Below are positions 21,926 through 32,590 of a stretch of 64,000 bases of DNA, one piece after another. The DNA is from Anadara kagoshimensis. Lineage: Eukaryota > Mollusca > Bivalvia > Arcoida > Arcidae. Under the pieces are notes generated by a model that was not told the origin of the DNA, made no database searches, and worked only from the letters and a program-made list of their open reading frames with translations. The stretch lies in the NCBI GenBank assembly GCA_021292105.1, contig CM037864.1, positions 7,492,635 through 7,556,634 of the forward strand, given 5' to 3'. The first letter of the stretch is position 1. Every line of letters starts with the position of its first letter. The position numbers and the translations under genes are program-made.

Positions 21926-22434
21926 TTTTGATTTTGACATGGACTGGTATTTTTGTTTCTGTTTGTCATTTAATTACATGGAAATAGAAGTATGCAAATA
22001 TGGTAACTTGAAATGTTGCTTGGCGCAAAACTGAATTACTGTAACACAGACATTTCCTGATTTTCAGTAGTTGGCTATTAGTCTTAATAGTACAATGAAC
22101 TAAGAGGACAACAAATCCATTATTACTTAAAAATAATCCACAGTTAATCCATAATCTGATAATCTGGACAGATTAATAATTGGTGATAAGGATTACGTTA
22201 ATTTCACAATTTTATGAATCAGAAGGACAATGACATCAAACATTTAAGAAAAAATTAAACCACTTTTGCATCTATTCAACTGTGTCAGCTCATTATCATT
22301 ACGCAAAATTACAGTTTACACTTATCCAATCAAATCTGTTTTTGTTTATTAAAATTTCTGACATACTGCCAGTTGTGGACAAGCACTTTAAAAATATTTT
22401 GTTCCATTAATCTACTGGACATGAAGAATAATCG
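21926..22434. other. non-coding intron sequence, nothing recognised
   Basis: No supported feature. Confidence 0.4.
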
Positions 22435-22545
22435 ATGTGGGTTTCATATCCCAGTCAGGGATATTTAACTTATATCAAGATATCACCAGCTATAGGTGAA
22501 TTTGTGACAGTTTTTTTTTACCTTAGCAGTGCACTTAGAGCAATG
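22435..22545 (-). mobile_element. SINE-A fragment
   Basis: TTTCATATCCCAGTCAGGGA, TTATATCAAGATATCACCAG and CTATAGGTGAATTTGTG match the tail-proximal body. It is old and truncated. Confidence 0.65.
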
Positions 22546-23450
22546 TGTAGAGCGAGAGGGAAAGAAGGGGAGGTCTTGGGCTCTTGTGTTCCACCTTGTA
22601 ACAATTTTACTGTCATGAGCTGTTTTTGTGTGACACTATGATTTTAATGAAAAATTCCCAAATACCAGATCAGAGTATTGCCAATCTGGAAATTTTGGCA
22701 TGCATCTGTTTTTTTTTTTCCATAAATTTGCGAGTTTAACAAGATGCTGAAATAAATTAACACAAAATTTTCTAGGAGACATTACGGGATGATATACATT
22801 TTCTGTTTATAACAATTTCAATATTAAGCCTTATTATGCAGATTAGTGGATTAGCAGTAATTGGGTGATTACTGTTTTTGGAATATTAACAAGATTATCT
22901 ATTTAGGCATACAATTTGAAAATATTTTTGTCACATTTCAAATCAATACATACATGTTTTGAAATGTTATATATAGGCCAATTAGGATTAAAGGTTTAAT
23001 TTAAATTCACCTTTCATGTTATGTGAAAATGTGTAATTCATTCTATGTTAATCTTGTTGATATAAGGGTAATGTTAGCTGCTTATAGGCACTGGATTACA
23101 GTAAAACCTTAATTAGAAGGATTTAATGAATTATCTATATATGGCTATATAATAAGGCTATATCTGGATGAAATTTGAAATTTCAATTTTCTAATTTTGA
23201 AAAAAAGATCTTGGGTGGGGCTGGTGGGTGGGGGAATGGAGATTAAAAAATGCTTGCAGGGATAAAATTAAAAAAAACAGAATGTGGAAATGTATTTGTT
23301 CCATTGATTAATATTTAATTTTTTGACAAAAAAAACCAAAAAAAAACCAAAAAAAAAAAAAAACGCCAAGAATTATAGGATGAAGCATTTTTGGAATACC
23401 ATTCCACCAATCTGTCATTTAGTTTGAAGACAAGTCTTTGAATCACTTAA
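22546..23450. other. non-coding intron sequence with A-rich tracts
   Basis: A run of A with CC interruptions lies at about 23325-23365. A TACAGTAAAACCTTAATTAG half-site lies at about 23097. No exon was seen. Confidence 0.4.
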
Positions 23451-23514
23451 CCAGTGTTATAATGTCTCTTATTATTTTGAGAACCAGTGTTATAATGTCT
23501 CTTATTATTTTGAG
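23451..23514 (+). repeat. perfect 33-bp direct duplication
   Basis: CCAGTGTTATAATGTCTCTT followed by ATTATTTTGAGA is present twice in immediate succession (23451 and 23484) without a mismatch, so it is a very recent slip. Confidence 0.9.
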
Positions 23515-23555
23515 AGACATTTGTACTAATATTAAATTGGGGTAAAGTCATTTTG

Positions 23556-23910
23556 AACATTATTTTTGAAGATGGGAAATGGAAAATGAACTTTTTACCA
23601 CAAACCAAACTTTGGTTAGAGGTGTTCATTTATTTTTTGCAAGGTTTTCCTCAAGTTTTCCTCCCGAACTTACTTAATTGAAAGTGAAAGAATCTAGAAC
23701 ATTACTTTTAAAGATGCAAAGCGGAAAAATAACTTTTACAAAAAACTAAGAACTTACTTAATTGAAAGTTAAAAAGTCTTGAACATTACTTCTAAAGATA
23801 GAAAGTGGAAACAGAACTTTTACAACAAACCAAACTTTGATTGGAGGTGTTCATTTAATTTTTGCAAGGGGTTTTCCTCAAGCTGACTTAATTGAAAGTG
23901 AAAGAATCTT
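23556..23910 (+). repeat. diverged ~230-bp direct duplication with internal sub-repeat
   Basis: GAACATTA..TTTGAAGATGG, CACAAACCAAACTTTGGTTA and GGTGTTCATTTATTTTTTGC near 23560-23640 return near 23787-23870. The phrase ACTTACTTAATTGAAAGT occurs three times (about 23667, 23753, 23883 as GACTTAATTGAAAGT). Confidence 0.65.
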
Positions 23911-24307
23911 GATCGGGTTATAAAAAATCACTATTTCACCCAACTCCACCCTATCTCCATCTTTCTCCCTATTAAAGTAATGATATCTTTTAACAATTCT
24001 ATTATTTTTGTTTTGTTTTTATTTCATCCCAGCGTCCTTATCACCTTACACAAAAATACCCCACTTATTGGTGATGATAAGGTTTTCATGTCGATTTAGA
24101 TAATTAATGGCTCAATCTCACATGGTAATTATCTATGGAAGCTTAATTAACCAGATAATTACCAGATATTTATCATATTTATTAACACCATCTCTACAAC
24201 AGTGTAAATGTTTAAGTTGAAATGGGTCATTTAATGTTTTACTTTTCACAATATTAGCTTTAATCAGCAGTTAATGGTTTTCGCAAACTGCTAGTCCATA
24301 ATTGTAT
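23911..24307. other. non-coding intron sequence, nothing recognised
   Basis: Pyrimidine-rich stretch at 23940-24030 without a credible exon after it. Confidence 0.4.
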
Positions 24308-24617
24308 AAGTAAACAACATTGACATGTCTGCTTGACCTTTCATTATGGATGATCTACCCAGTACATGGGTTTTGTTAGGATTCACTGATAGTGCATTTA
24401 CAATATTAATACATGTACTTGTGTTCCCTATAAGTAAGGAATATTGATATAGAAGGATCCACCCAATACATGGGTTGTGTTAGGACATAAGCTATGCAAG
24501 TTCCACATGACATAGACAATATATAAACACTTGTGGTAACCCTATACAGAAATATATTCTGTTCCATAATACATATTTAAATTAAAGGTCAAGCAGACAG
24601 GTCAATGTTTTTTGCCT
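24308..24617. mobile_element. MITE-M5, ~310-bp copy with internal duplication
   Basis: The left end TAAACAACATTGACATGTCT with GCTTGACCTTT and the right end AAAGGTCAAGCAGACAGGTC with AATGTTTTTTGCC are inverted. The subterminal block GATCTACCCAGTACATGGGT is repeated as GATCCACCCAATACATGGGT near 24460. Confidence 0.75.
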
Positions 24618-24867
24618 ATAGTGTTTCAAAGTGTGTGTGTGTTTGCCCCCCTTGCATCCCCCCTGAATACAGGCCTGATATGGGTGATTTAATAGAATCT
24701 ATTGCTACCCAGTGTTACTATCTGGTAATTGTGGTGCAAAGTACAGAAATCTTAATTATGAAGCTGAACTAATTTTATTTTGAAAATGATAAAAATTATA
24801 AAAGAAATAGATAGGTAACTAAAATGTGTAAAATTTTAGAGTGCAAACTTATTTTTAGGAAACCACT
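24618..24867. other. non-coding intron sequence, nothing recognised
   Basis: A short GTGTGTGTGTTTGCCCCCC stretch near 24630 is all of note. Confidence 0.35.
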
Positions 24868-25060
24868 GCAGTAGCTCACTTGGTAGAGTGCTCGCTCCGT
24901 AATTGGGAGGTTAAGGGTTCGTACCATTGGCATGTGAACTGACAAACTTTCTTACACTAGCCTCTACCACCTAGGTGGTGAGAGTCACTGTGACTGATAA
25001 TCCAGCACTTCAAACCAATCTGCCACTAAGACCCATTGAATGCCTTATAGAATATATAAT
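24868..25060 (+). mobile_element. chimeric SINE: SINE-A-like tRNA head on a SINE-B-like body
   Basis: The head GCAGTAGCTCACTTGGTAGA and B-box region GGGTTCGTACC are of the SINE-A type. The next bases, GTGAACTGACAAACTTTCTT and ACACTAG, match the SINE-B body rather than the SINE-A body. It may be a distinct SINE family or a recombinant. Only part of the body is recognisable. Confidence 0.55.
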
Positions 25061-25429
25061 GCATAGTTGCCAAGTACTAAGTATTCATAACTGCTAAGAT
25101 AGCTTAGAGCTGCCCAGCCTTGATTGAAAAATTTGGAGTCTTGGACCTGTCCACCGGTTTGAATTTCGAACACTGGAGCCCAAACCATTCCACCTATTTT
25201 TCATCCAGTTGTATTTAAGTTATATTGGTAGCCAATCCCTGCAGTTTCGTTCATGGTGATTGATGTATAATAATTGTTGAAAATTTTCTCCTTACAAAAA
25301 TTTATAGTATCATGGTATAATTGATATATTTGTGACCATTATGTTAAACTCGTCTTAATTTTTCATTAATTTTGTAAAAAGATGAATCGTTCCTGTTTGT
25401 TCAAATTATACAATAAAGTGTTTATTTAA
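25061..25429. other. non-coding intron sequence, nothing recognised
   Basis: No supported feature. Confidence 0.35.
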
Positions 25430-26140
25430 TTTCTTTTACGTCATTTTATCACGCGCCGATTTCTGAGAAAGTCGTAACTTGTGTAAGTAAAGCTATTTTT
25501 CATTAACGACATTGACAAATCGTCGCATGTTGTGTTGCTTACATAGATGTTAACATTGTGTACATACAAGCTTGATCAATGGCCATTTGTTTCAATTGAG
25601 TCGCTACAAAAAAGAATAATATACCTGACATTCGTTATTGTATCATGTGTAAATTATTTATTTCTGTTTCTCCGTCTCAAATATAAATAATCTTATTTTG
25701 GTCAGATCATTTTTCAAAATTAAGAAATCTCAGCGGATTACTGGTGGATTAATGCGATATAAATAATTCACGGCTAAAATCTCTCTAATCATAGTAGATA
25801 GAGTAGCATTAAACTGTTTTATGTCAATGAGGTCAGCGTTGATAAATAGCCCCTTGACATCTAAAATTTCGCTTTCTTTGTAGCGATAATTGTCGGACAT
25901 CAGGCAACAATAAGCTTCATATTATTTTTTCTGATTATTTCTCAGTGATACATTTGTCTGATCAGGGATTCAAGTTATTAATTACAGATTTTGATAAAGA
26001 CTTATCACCATGTTTTGGTCGTAATGTATTTTTCTGCTATTTTTCTCAGTATGTTGCCATAACGATCAATCAACAACCAGTCAATGCCCCCTGCAAGGTA
26101 TCGCAGAAATTTTACCAAAACATGTTTTGATGTTTGGTCA
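25430..26140. other. repeat-free, CpG-richer stretch; possible regulatory DNA
   Basis: No member of any repeat family in this window occurs here. CpG sites are frequent from about 25438 to 25900 (TACGTCATTTTATCACGCGC, ATCGTCGCATG, TAGCGATAATTGTCGGAC), and a CRE-like TTACGTCA lies at 25437. A 61-codon frame at 25945-26130 lacks donor and acceptor support, so I do not call it an exon. Confidence 0.35.
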
Positions 26141-26749
26141 TAGGAAGTATAATTGTGTTCAGACTTGTCAAATGTTTAACACTGAGTTAATGAAAAAAAA
26201 TTGAAGCTCTTCTGCAGAGATATGTGTAACTAGTGACCAAAAACCTGCTGAAAAATATATAGCAGCTGCTGAAAAGTAAAAATATTTATTTTTACGGTGA
26301 ATAACTTTACGCTTATTTCGCGGTCGTTTGTTTTGGGTGAAAATAATACCAAGCGAAAATTATATTATGCTTATTGTGTTAAAATGCATATTTTAAAAAA
26401 CGTGAAAATTTAACTACGCAGATATGACTAAATTTCCAATACTGTGAAAATAAATGCACACAAAATTTAAATGTTTACAGTAGGTAATGATGCTAATATG
26501 ATGCTTATTCATTAGCTTATTGTCAAACTTTTGACAAACTTATTCTAAACCTACCAAGAGATATATAACAGCTGACGAAAAGCTGCTAAGATGTACAGAA
26601 GAGGGGCTGAGATGAGGTGCCGATTTGTTACTTACATGTTACTTAACTGTTAACTTTTGACAGGTCTGTACTGCAGAGCTTATACCATCTGCATGGGTGC
26701 AAGTGTTGGCAATTACTGGTTGACTTAAACACATTGATTAATTGATGTT
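26141..26749. other. non-coding intron sequence, nothing recognised
   Basis: No exon or repeat family was recognised. Confidence 0.35.
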
Positions 26750-26938
26750 TCGCCGGCCATGCCTATTATGTACCCACAGTGACTGCCATCATGTTACCAA
26801 AGCAACGTCACTGCAACTAATACAGACTGGTGTCAGTGATGTCATTAAACAGCACAATTCAGGCCAAGTTTTCATTTTTTTTGCATGTTATTTAAGCATG
26901 CCAGGCCTTTGTCAAAACACTGTGGACATGGCCGACAA
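26750..26938. mobile_element. MITE-M3, copy 2
   Basis: The left end TCGCCGGCCATGCC is perfect to the family. The right end GGACATGGCCGACAA is diverged. The interior CAAAGCAACGTCACTGCAAC and GCATGCCAGGCCTTTGTC aligns with the other copies. An 87-codon frame across it is incidental. Confidence 0.78.
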
Positions 26939-27221
26939 TTTGCCAATTGGCTTGCCACCTAATCTGTTAAACATTACCATATGTCAATCTTTTTTCAGCC
27001 ATTGAGTATCTGTATGGATGAATTAAATCACTATCCTACTTCTACCAAGTAACGACCACCTTCAACAAACTGAAGTTTATGTTATGTTGTTGTGCACACA
27101 TGCTGGATATAAACAATTAGATATTTATTATTTTTTTTAAGTTTTAAGATAAAAACAGCCCATGATTAGTTGAGCAATGTAGTGGCAAAACAGGATTGTA
27201 GGGTGGATTTGAATGAATCCA
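26939..27221. other. non-coding intron sequence, nothing recognised
   Basis: No supported feature. Confidence 0.35.
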
Positions 27222-27556
27222 GACTGTCGCATGTCACAATTCTATTCATTTCCAGTCGTGGATAGTTTATGGATTGATTGATTGTTTAGTGATAATTTGG
27301 GGATTATTAAGAAACATTGGTATTAATTATATCCATAGCTGTTGCTGTAACTTTGATCTGAAAAAATACAGGTGTTACTGGAAAAATCCAGACTGTCGTA
27401 CTTCACAATCCTATCGGGAAGACTGTTTCAGTCGCGGATAGTTTTTGGATTGTTTGACTGTTTAGTCATTTTTAGAAGATTATTAAAAGATATTCATATT
27501 AATTATATTCATAGCTGCTGCTATAACTTTGATCTGAAAAAAACCAGGTGTTACTG
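27222..27556 (+). repeat. diverged ~165-bp tandem duplication
   Basis: The first copy has AGACTGTCGCATGTCACAAT, CAGTCGTGGATAGTTTATGG and CTTTGATCTGAAAAAATACA. The second has AGACTGTCGTACTTCACAAT, CAGTCGCGGATAGTTTTTGG and CTTTGATCTGAAAAAAACCA. Both end in GGTGTTACTG. Confidence 0.75.
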
Positions 27557-27655
27557 AGAAATTGGCCTTTAACTCGTGTCATGAATTAGTTCTTGGCATA
27601 TATACCTTTGCTAAACTTTATTTATGGAGTATATATTGGAATTGCCGTGCCTAGC

Positions 27656-27954
27656 CAGGGATTTATCAAGGGCCTATTTAGGGCCGAAATTCGGCCCCAT
27701 TCCCAATGGAAAAACATTGAGTTTTTCCCAAAATGGGCTGAAAAAATTCGCAATTAGAAAATCGTACCAGATACATAGCTGAAGTCTGGCCATAAATGTG
27801 GCTGCTTTTCTCAATCTTCAATCAACTCAATACATTAAAAGAATTAGATTTAATATTAATAGCATCAAAGTTTTCCCAAAATGAGCAAAAAGTTGATAGT
27901 TTTTCCCAATTTTTAGTTTAGGGCCTTTTCCCAAAAAACCTTGATAAATCCCTG
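27656..27954. mobile_element. 299-bp MITE, CAGGGATTTATCAAGG ends, perfect 5-bp TSD CTAGC
   Basis: The termini CAGGGATTTATCAAGG and CCTTGATAAATCCCTG are inverted with 15 of 16 positions matching, and subterminal GGGCC and TTTTTCCCAA blocks are mirrored as well. CTAGC flanks both sides exactly (27651-27655 and 27955-27959). It has no coding capacity. Ends and duplication length are alike in the elements at 1599 and 7626. Confidence 0.85.
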
Positions 27955-28210
27955 CTAGCTGAAAAAATACAGATGTAACTGTGAAAACTTGCGTCAGAAA
28001 TGAGCATGAACCTGTTAGCATAACAAGTGTATAACATCATTAGACAATATGTAGCATAGCAAATTTAGGTTTGTAGGTCAACAATTTAGGTCAAAAGATT
28101 AAATCTTAGAATTTGCCCTTATAGGCAGCATTGTGGAAGGGGGGGGGGTGTGTGTTGGTGGATTTGTCTCCCAAGAGACTGCTCTAGTGTAACAAGTCAA
28201 AAGTACAAAG
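27955..28210. repeat. non-coding with an M6 end fragment at about 28130-28195
   Basis: A G-run followed by GGATTTGTCTCCCAAGAGAC and TGCTCTAGTGT matches the 3' end of the repeat at 18690-18960. Confidence 0.5.
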
Positions 28211-28437
28211 TAAAATGGAAGGTTATCTAATGCCCATTGGTTGTGTTCAGATAAAATGGAAGGTTATTCGATGCTGATTGGTTGTATTTGGATAAAATGG
28301 AAGGTTATTGGATGTTGATTGGTTGTATTTGGATTTGGAAAAAAATGGAAGCTGACATACAGCCAATCAACATCAGAAAACCTTCCATTTTATCCAGATA
28401 CAACCAATCAACGTAAGATTACCTTCCATTTTATCCA
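28211..28437. repeat. three direct 40-bp units followed by inverted units (large hairpin)
   Basis: TAAAATGGAAGGTTAT followed by GATTGGTTGTATTTG-like sequence occurs at 28211, 28251 and 28291, exactly 40 bp apart. The reverse complement (CAATCAACATCAG, AAAACCTTCCATTTTATCC, AGATACAACCAATCAACG) follows at about 28354-28437. The region can form a long imperfect hairpin. Confidence 0.8.
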
Positions 28438-28651
28438 GAAATATCCAATGGCAGTATATTATGCATCAAATTGTAATGATTGTCATGCAAAAGTAGTCAA
28501 TAGGCATAAAGTTTTATTTTTAAATTCTCTACATGTATGTGAATTTTTTTTTGATGAATGAATCCATTGTGTAATTAGTCACCATTTATAAGTCTGGTTG
28601 TCAATTTTATTTTATTATAGTAACTAAGGTTTCTTGATTGAGTGTTTGGTG

Positions 28652-28873
28652 TAGGCAAACAATATTGACCTGTCTGCTCGACCTTTAATTAAAATATTCT
28701 TATGGCCCTATATATTTATGTTTAGGGAAAACATGTGTTTATTTCTTTTATTGCCTGGGAAAACACATTGTTCATTTAATTGGGAATCTTAACTCTACCC
28801 ATGTATTAGGTGGATCATTGTATATGAATATGCATAATGAAAGGTCAAGTGGACAGGTCAATTTTGTTTCCCT
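28652..28873. mobile_element. MITE-M5, full copy
   Basis: The ends TAGGCAAACAATATTGACCT with GTCTGCTCGACCTTT and AAAGGTCAAGTGGACAGGTC are inverted over about 35 bp. The inner blocks CATGTATTAGGTGGATCATT match the other copies. Confidence 0.8.
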
Positions 28874-29482
28874 TTAACATTGTATAAAATGAATGGTTTT
28901 AGTTGAAATATTCCTTGTTTGTCAGGAGGAGGTAGTAGGTATAAATATAATACATGTATTTGTATTTTCCCATGATAAGGCCATATAAAATTAATTCCTA
29001 GATTTTCATCCACATTTTTCGGTCTACCCCAAAATTTTTGATTTATTTATTTTTGTTGAGTTCTTTAATAAAGTTTCTCTCAGGCACTTTCTGTTGTCAT
29101 TACTGTTATTACTCTTGAATCTGAAAACAAAAAATAAAAAAATAAAATTCGCCCCCCAAACAATGTACCTAGATTTAGGGGTATAACATTTATTTACCCA
29201 AATTTAGGAGGTAATATACAGTACTCATTCTTTAATACCCAGATTTATGGTATTATAACCAGATTGTAGTGAACAATCATGAACTTTTTAACTTTTATAA
29301 AAATTATTAGCCAGGAAATTTGTTTTTGTTTTAAGGCAATGAACCCAATCAGATATCAATCAAAGAAACATGTTACTAAAACCGTTAATCAGACAAAAAT
29401 CAGCCAGCCGCCACAGGGCATAAATGGTTAAACTCTGTAAATAATGCTTACCTAACAACTTATAGGAAAAACCATATACATC
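28874..29482. other. non-coding intron sequence, nothing recognised
   Basis: No supported feature. Confidence 0.35.
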
Positions 29483-29714
29483 GGCAAACAACATTGACCT
29501 GGCCACTTGACCTTTGATTTAAATATTTATTATGGGCTATTACATTTAGCTATAGGGTACACAGGTGTTCATTTTGTCTACATCATGGGAAATGTATGTT
29601 GGTTATGTATTAGCTGTGTATCCTAACATTACCCATTATAAAATGGATTTTCGTATATTATGAATACTAGTATTCCCGGTGAAAGGTCAAGTGGACGGGT
29701 CAAAGTTGTTTGCC
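29483..29714. mobile_element. MITE-M5, full copy
   Basis: GGCAAACAACATTGACCTGG with CCACTTGACCTTT at the left is mirrored by AAAGGTCAAGTGGACGGGTC and AAAGTTGTTTGCC at the right. It is the clearest pair of ends in this family, about 35 bp long. Confidence 0.85.
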
Positions 29715-30369
29715 TATATATATTACATCTTTGATGTATGACTGATGAAGTAAAGCCAGCTTGTTCAGATGACACCAGTTAGAAAACCCTCCAGGCAAAT
29801 ATTAAAAAAAATTTGATGGAAATCATATTCAGAAGGTATTTAACGGTCATCAGTTATCGGGGCATGTACGGTAACATGTGTATGTATACCTGTGTGTTTA
29901 GTTATTGTTTGCGTGCTGTATACCTTTCAATTTTACCTTATATGTATTATGGAATGTAAATGATGACCCTGACGGCCTGGATATTGATGGATTTCATCGT
30001 TTTGCATCATTTCACCTGTCGTTAAATATTGATGGATTTAATCATCCGTGTCAAATCAATTTCTGGATTTAATTCAGATATTTGTTTATTGTTTTGACAA
30101 ATATGGAAGGTAAATTGCTAAATATCAACAAATTCTCTGCTTCTTATTCTCTCTATCTGTCTCAGCTCAGGATGAAACTTTAGTGAAATGGGTTTTAAAT
30201 CCCAAATTCCTTATTTCAAGATTATTAGCCCCCCTACCGATGAACTCAAAGGGGACTTTGGGTTTGCAGTCTGTCTATGGTCCGTTTAATTGAATGATTA
30301 ACTTTTCAACATAAATTTTAAAAAATATTGCCAAATATTGAACACAGGGTACAAATTTTTGCTAACCAA
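29715..30369. other. non-coding intron sequence; M6-like scrap at about 30225-30330
   Basis: AACTCAAAGGGGACTTTGGG and GCAGTCTGTCTATGGTCCG recall the 5' part of the M6 layout. Nothing else was recognised. Confidence 0.35.
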
Positions 30370-30701
30370 CTTAGTGCCTGTGTTGCTCACCTGGGCTCAG
30401 TTGTTCAAAGCACAGGCTTAACATTCCTTATTATTCCTTAACTTAAATCTGGCAAAAATTCAAATGTTAATAATTTTGATAATTTTTAAGACATTTGGGA
30501 ATTTAAGGTGTCATTTTAAAAATGGTACCCAGCTTAAAACATCCCTATTTAGTTTTGTCAAAAATGTTAGTTCATAGTTCCCAAAATGATTACCAAAATC
30601 TGGGAAATTTAAGTTAAGAAAATTCTTAAATAAGAAATGATTGTAAAACTGGGGTTTGTGTTTGGAACAACTAGTCCCAGGTGAGCCACACAGGCACTAA
30701 G
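30370..30701. mobile_element. 332-bp MITE with ~45-bp terminal inverted repeats, enclosing MITE-M4-like sequence
   Basis: The left end CTTAGTGCCTGTGTTGCTCA then CCTGGGCTCAGTTGTTC is mirrored by GAACAACTAGTCCCAGGTGA then GCCACACAGGCACTAAG. Inside, ATTCCTTAACTTAAATCTGG and AATTTAAGTTAAGAAAATTC form the inner stem of family M4, also seen at 49430-50036 and 56361-56614. Either one long composite element or M4 with an extended end. Confidence 0.75.
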
Positions 30702-31194
30702 CATGTATTGCATATTGAAGTCATATGGAAAATAATTTGTAATTCTACAGATCTCTAAGCTGTTTGAAGTGTCAAAGCCTCTGGACAAGGCCATGTGTTA
30801 CTCAAGTATAAATGTTAATTTACAGATTATTAATCATTAAACCATTCATCCATCATTGTCTGTGTACTGTGCTTCAAACAAACACTGATTTTTATTGTTT
30901 TATGATTAAACATTAAGTTAGTAACACATTTGTGGCAGAATGGTCTTAAACAGATTACAGGGCCTTTCACAACTTAGGTTTGAATCTCATTCCTGCAAAT
31001 CCTAGTCACAGGTACCTGGGGTATAAAACTTGAAAGAGGATTTTTGATATTATAGCAATTTTTAAAAAAAAAGTTCTATTTAGAGTTTTAAAACATTTGA
31101 TCATAATAATATTTAGGTACAGTGTTTCAGGATATAAACAAAAACTAAATTTAAAAACATATTGAAATATTCCCATCCTAATGTACCTGTGATT
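30702..31194. other. non-coding; SINE-B head scrap at about 30960-31035
   Basis: GGCCTTTCACAACTTAGGTT and TGAATCTCATTCCTGCAAAT look like a decayed SINE-B head. Confidence 0.4.
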
Positions 31195-31650
31195 CTAGTG
31201 TGAGAAAGGTTGTCAGTTTGATTCCCAAAAGTAGTTGGTTTTGACTGTTATGTAAAATACCATTACTTCACTTGAATTCATTTACTTCAGAATCACTTCT
31301 CCAGGTATTCAAGTTTCTTCCACCATTCCAAAACTTACCATTCTCAATTTAAGTGAAAGAATATTGACTGAGGCATAAAATCATTATTCATTTCAACTTT
31401 ATGTACAGCAGAATTACTTCTTTAGATATTCCTGTTCCTTTCACCATTCCAGAATTTATAATTTCAAAATTAGTGAAAGAACTTTGACTGTGGCATAAAA
31501 TACCATTACACCACTCAACTTACTTCTCTGGGTATATCAGTTGTCTCCACCATTTGAGAACTCATCATCTCAATATAAAATAAAGAAATTTGACTGAGAC
31601 AAAAAAGAAAAAAATACTATTACCCCACTACACTTTATTTACTACAGAAT
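31195..31650 (+). repeat. tandem array made of SINE-B tails (~121-bp unit, about four copies)
   Basis: The SINE-B 3' part (TTCTTCCACCATTCC, AGTGAAAGAATATTGACTG, GGCATAAAA, CATTAC) repeats. GACTG followed by a TAAAAT block falls at about 31243, 31364, 31485 and 31592, spaced 121, 121 and 107 bp. Only one SINE head remnant precedes the array, so the tail was tandemly amplified after insertion. Confidence 0.78.
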
Positions 31651-32351
31651 TACAATCTCACTGCTGCTGACTAACTGATAGTTCTAGTCAATAATTCCTA
31701 GTTAATCGCCTAGTAACAGTTTTAATGTTTAAATTGTAATTAGATAATAAATGTCTTAATGAGATCAGTTACTACAAGAGATTTAATTGTTCACATTTGA
31801 TTTTATTTTTCATTTGTCTAGAGAGGAATAAAAACTTTTGTGTTAGCTGCATGCATCAATTTTACCTTATAGAGTTATCTCCCTTTATACATCAAAATTA
31901 AGCAGTTTCTTGTGTCTTAGGTTTCTATTGGATTTTCATTCACTAACGTAGCACCAGGCAGTTTGCACAGTCTGATGTTGTTGTCTTTAATTAAAGTGAA
32001 GACATTAGGTTTCTGTGGTAATATTTGTTTGATTTTCATTTTATTATTTTATCATTATCAGTTTTTATTACCCACACTTATAATTAATTATGGAATGACC
32101 CACTGTTTCCATAACTTTAGGGAAAATTTTTATCATGAATATTTTTAGCTAGTTTATTTGTTCCAAATTGACTTAATTGTGATTTTTTGCCTGTTTAGAC
32201 ATTTTAATGCTATCTAGACGGAACCCACAGAACTACATGTGAATTAGTCTCTTCACACATACTTTGAAAAATTCACACTTTATTTAATAAGCATAATCCC
32301 AGTTAGTAGTGAACAGTCCTATAATGAGGGTACGGTAGTTGTAAAGTTATG
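31651..32351. other. non-coding intron sequence, nothing recognised
   Basis: TTAGGTTTCTATTGGATTTTC and TTAGGTTTCTGTGG near 31918 and 32006 are a minor repeat. No exon was seen. Confidence 0.35.
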
Positions 32352-32590
32352 AGTGAGTGAGTAATGGTGATTAACGTTCCAGTCAAGAATATTTCTGTCC
32401 AATAACCCCAGTGTTCAGTCTAGTCCCGTGTCACATTGAGCTTGGCATGATAAAGAACCCAGCTGTATAATGCCATCAGCGCAATGCACAGGCAAAGTTT
32501 CTGCACCTTGGCCTCTAGCATGCAATGTCTCGATATAAGTGAAATATTCTTAACTGGGACATTAAACACCATTACTCAACTCAACTCATT
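32352..32590. mobile_element. rearranged SINE-A: inverted tail fused to a direct-orientation body and tail
   Basis: 32352-32394 is the tail in minus orientation (GTAATGGTGATTAACGTTCC, AGTCAAGAATATTTC). From about 32427 the orientation flips to + (GTCCCGTGTCACATTGAGCT, GATAAAGAACCCAGCTGTAT, TTCTTAACTGGGACATTAAA) and ends in ACTCAACTCAACTC. The result is a fold-back structure of two tails with no head. Confidence 0.8.

Noticed and set aside
26742-27005. 87-codon frame with Cys and His residues as a small zinc-binding protein
   Set aside because: It runs across the MITE-M3 copy at 26750-26938, whose other copies do not keep the frame.
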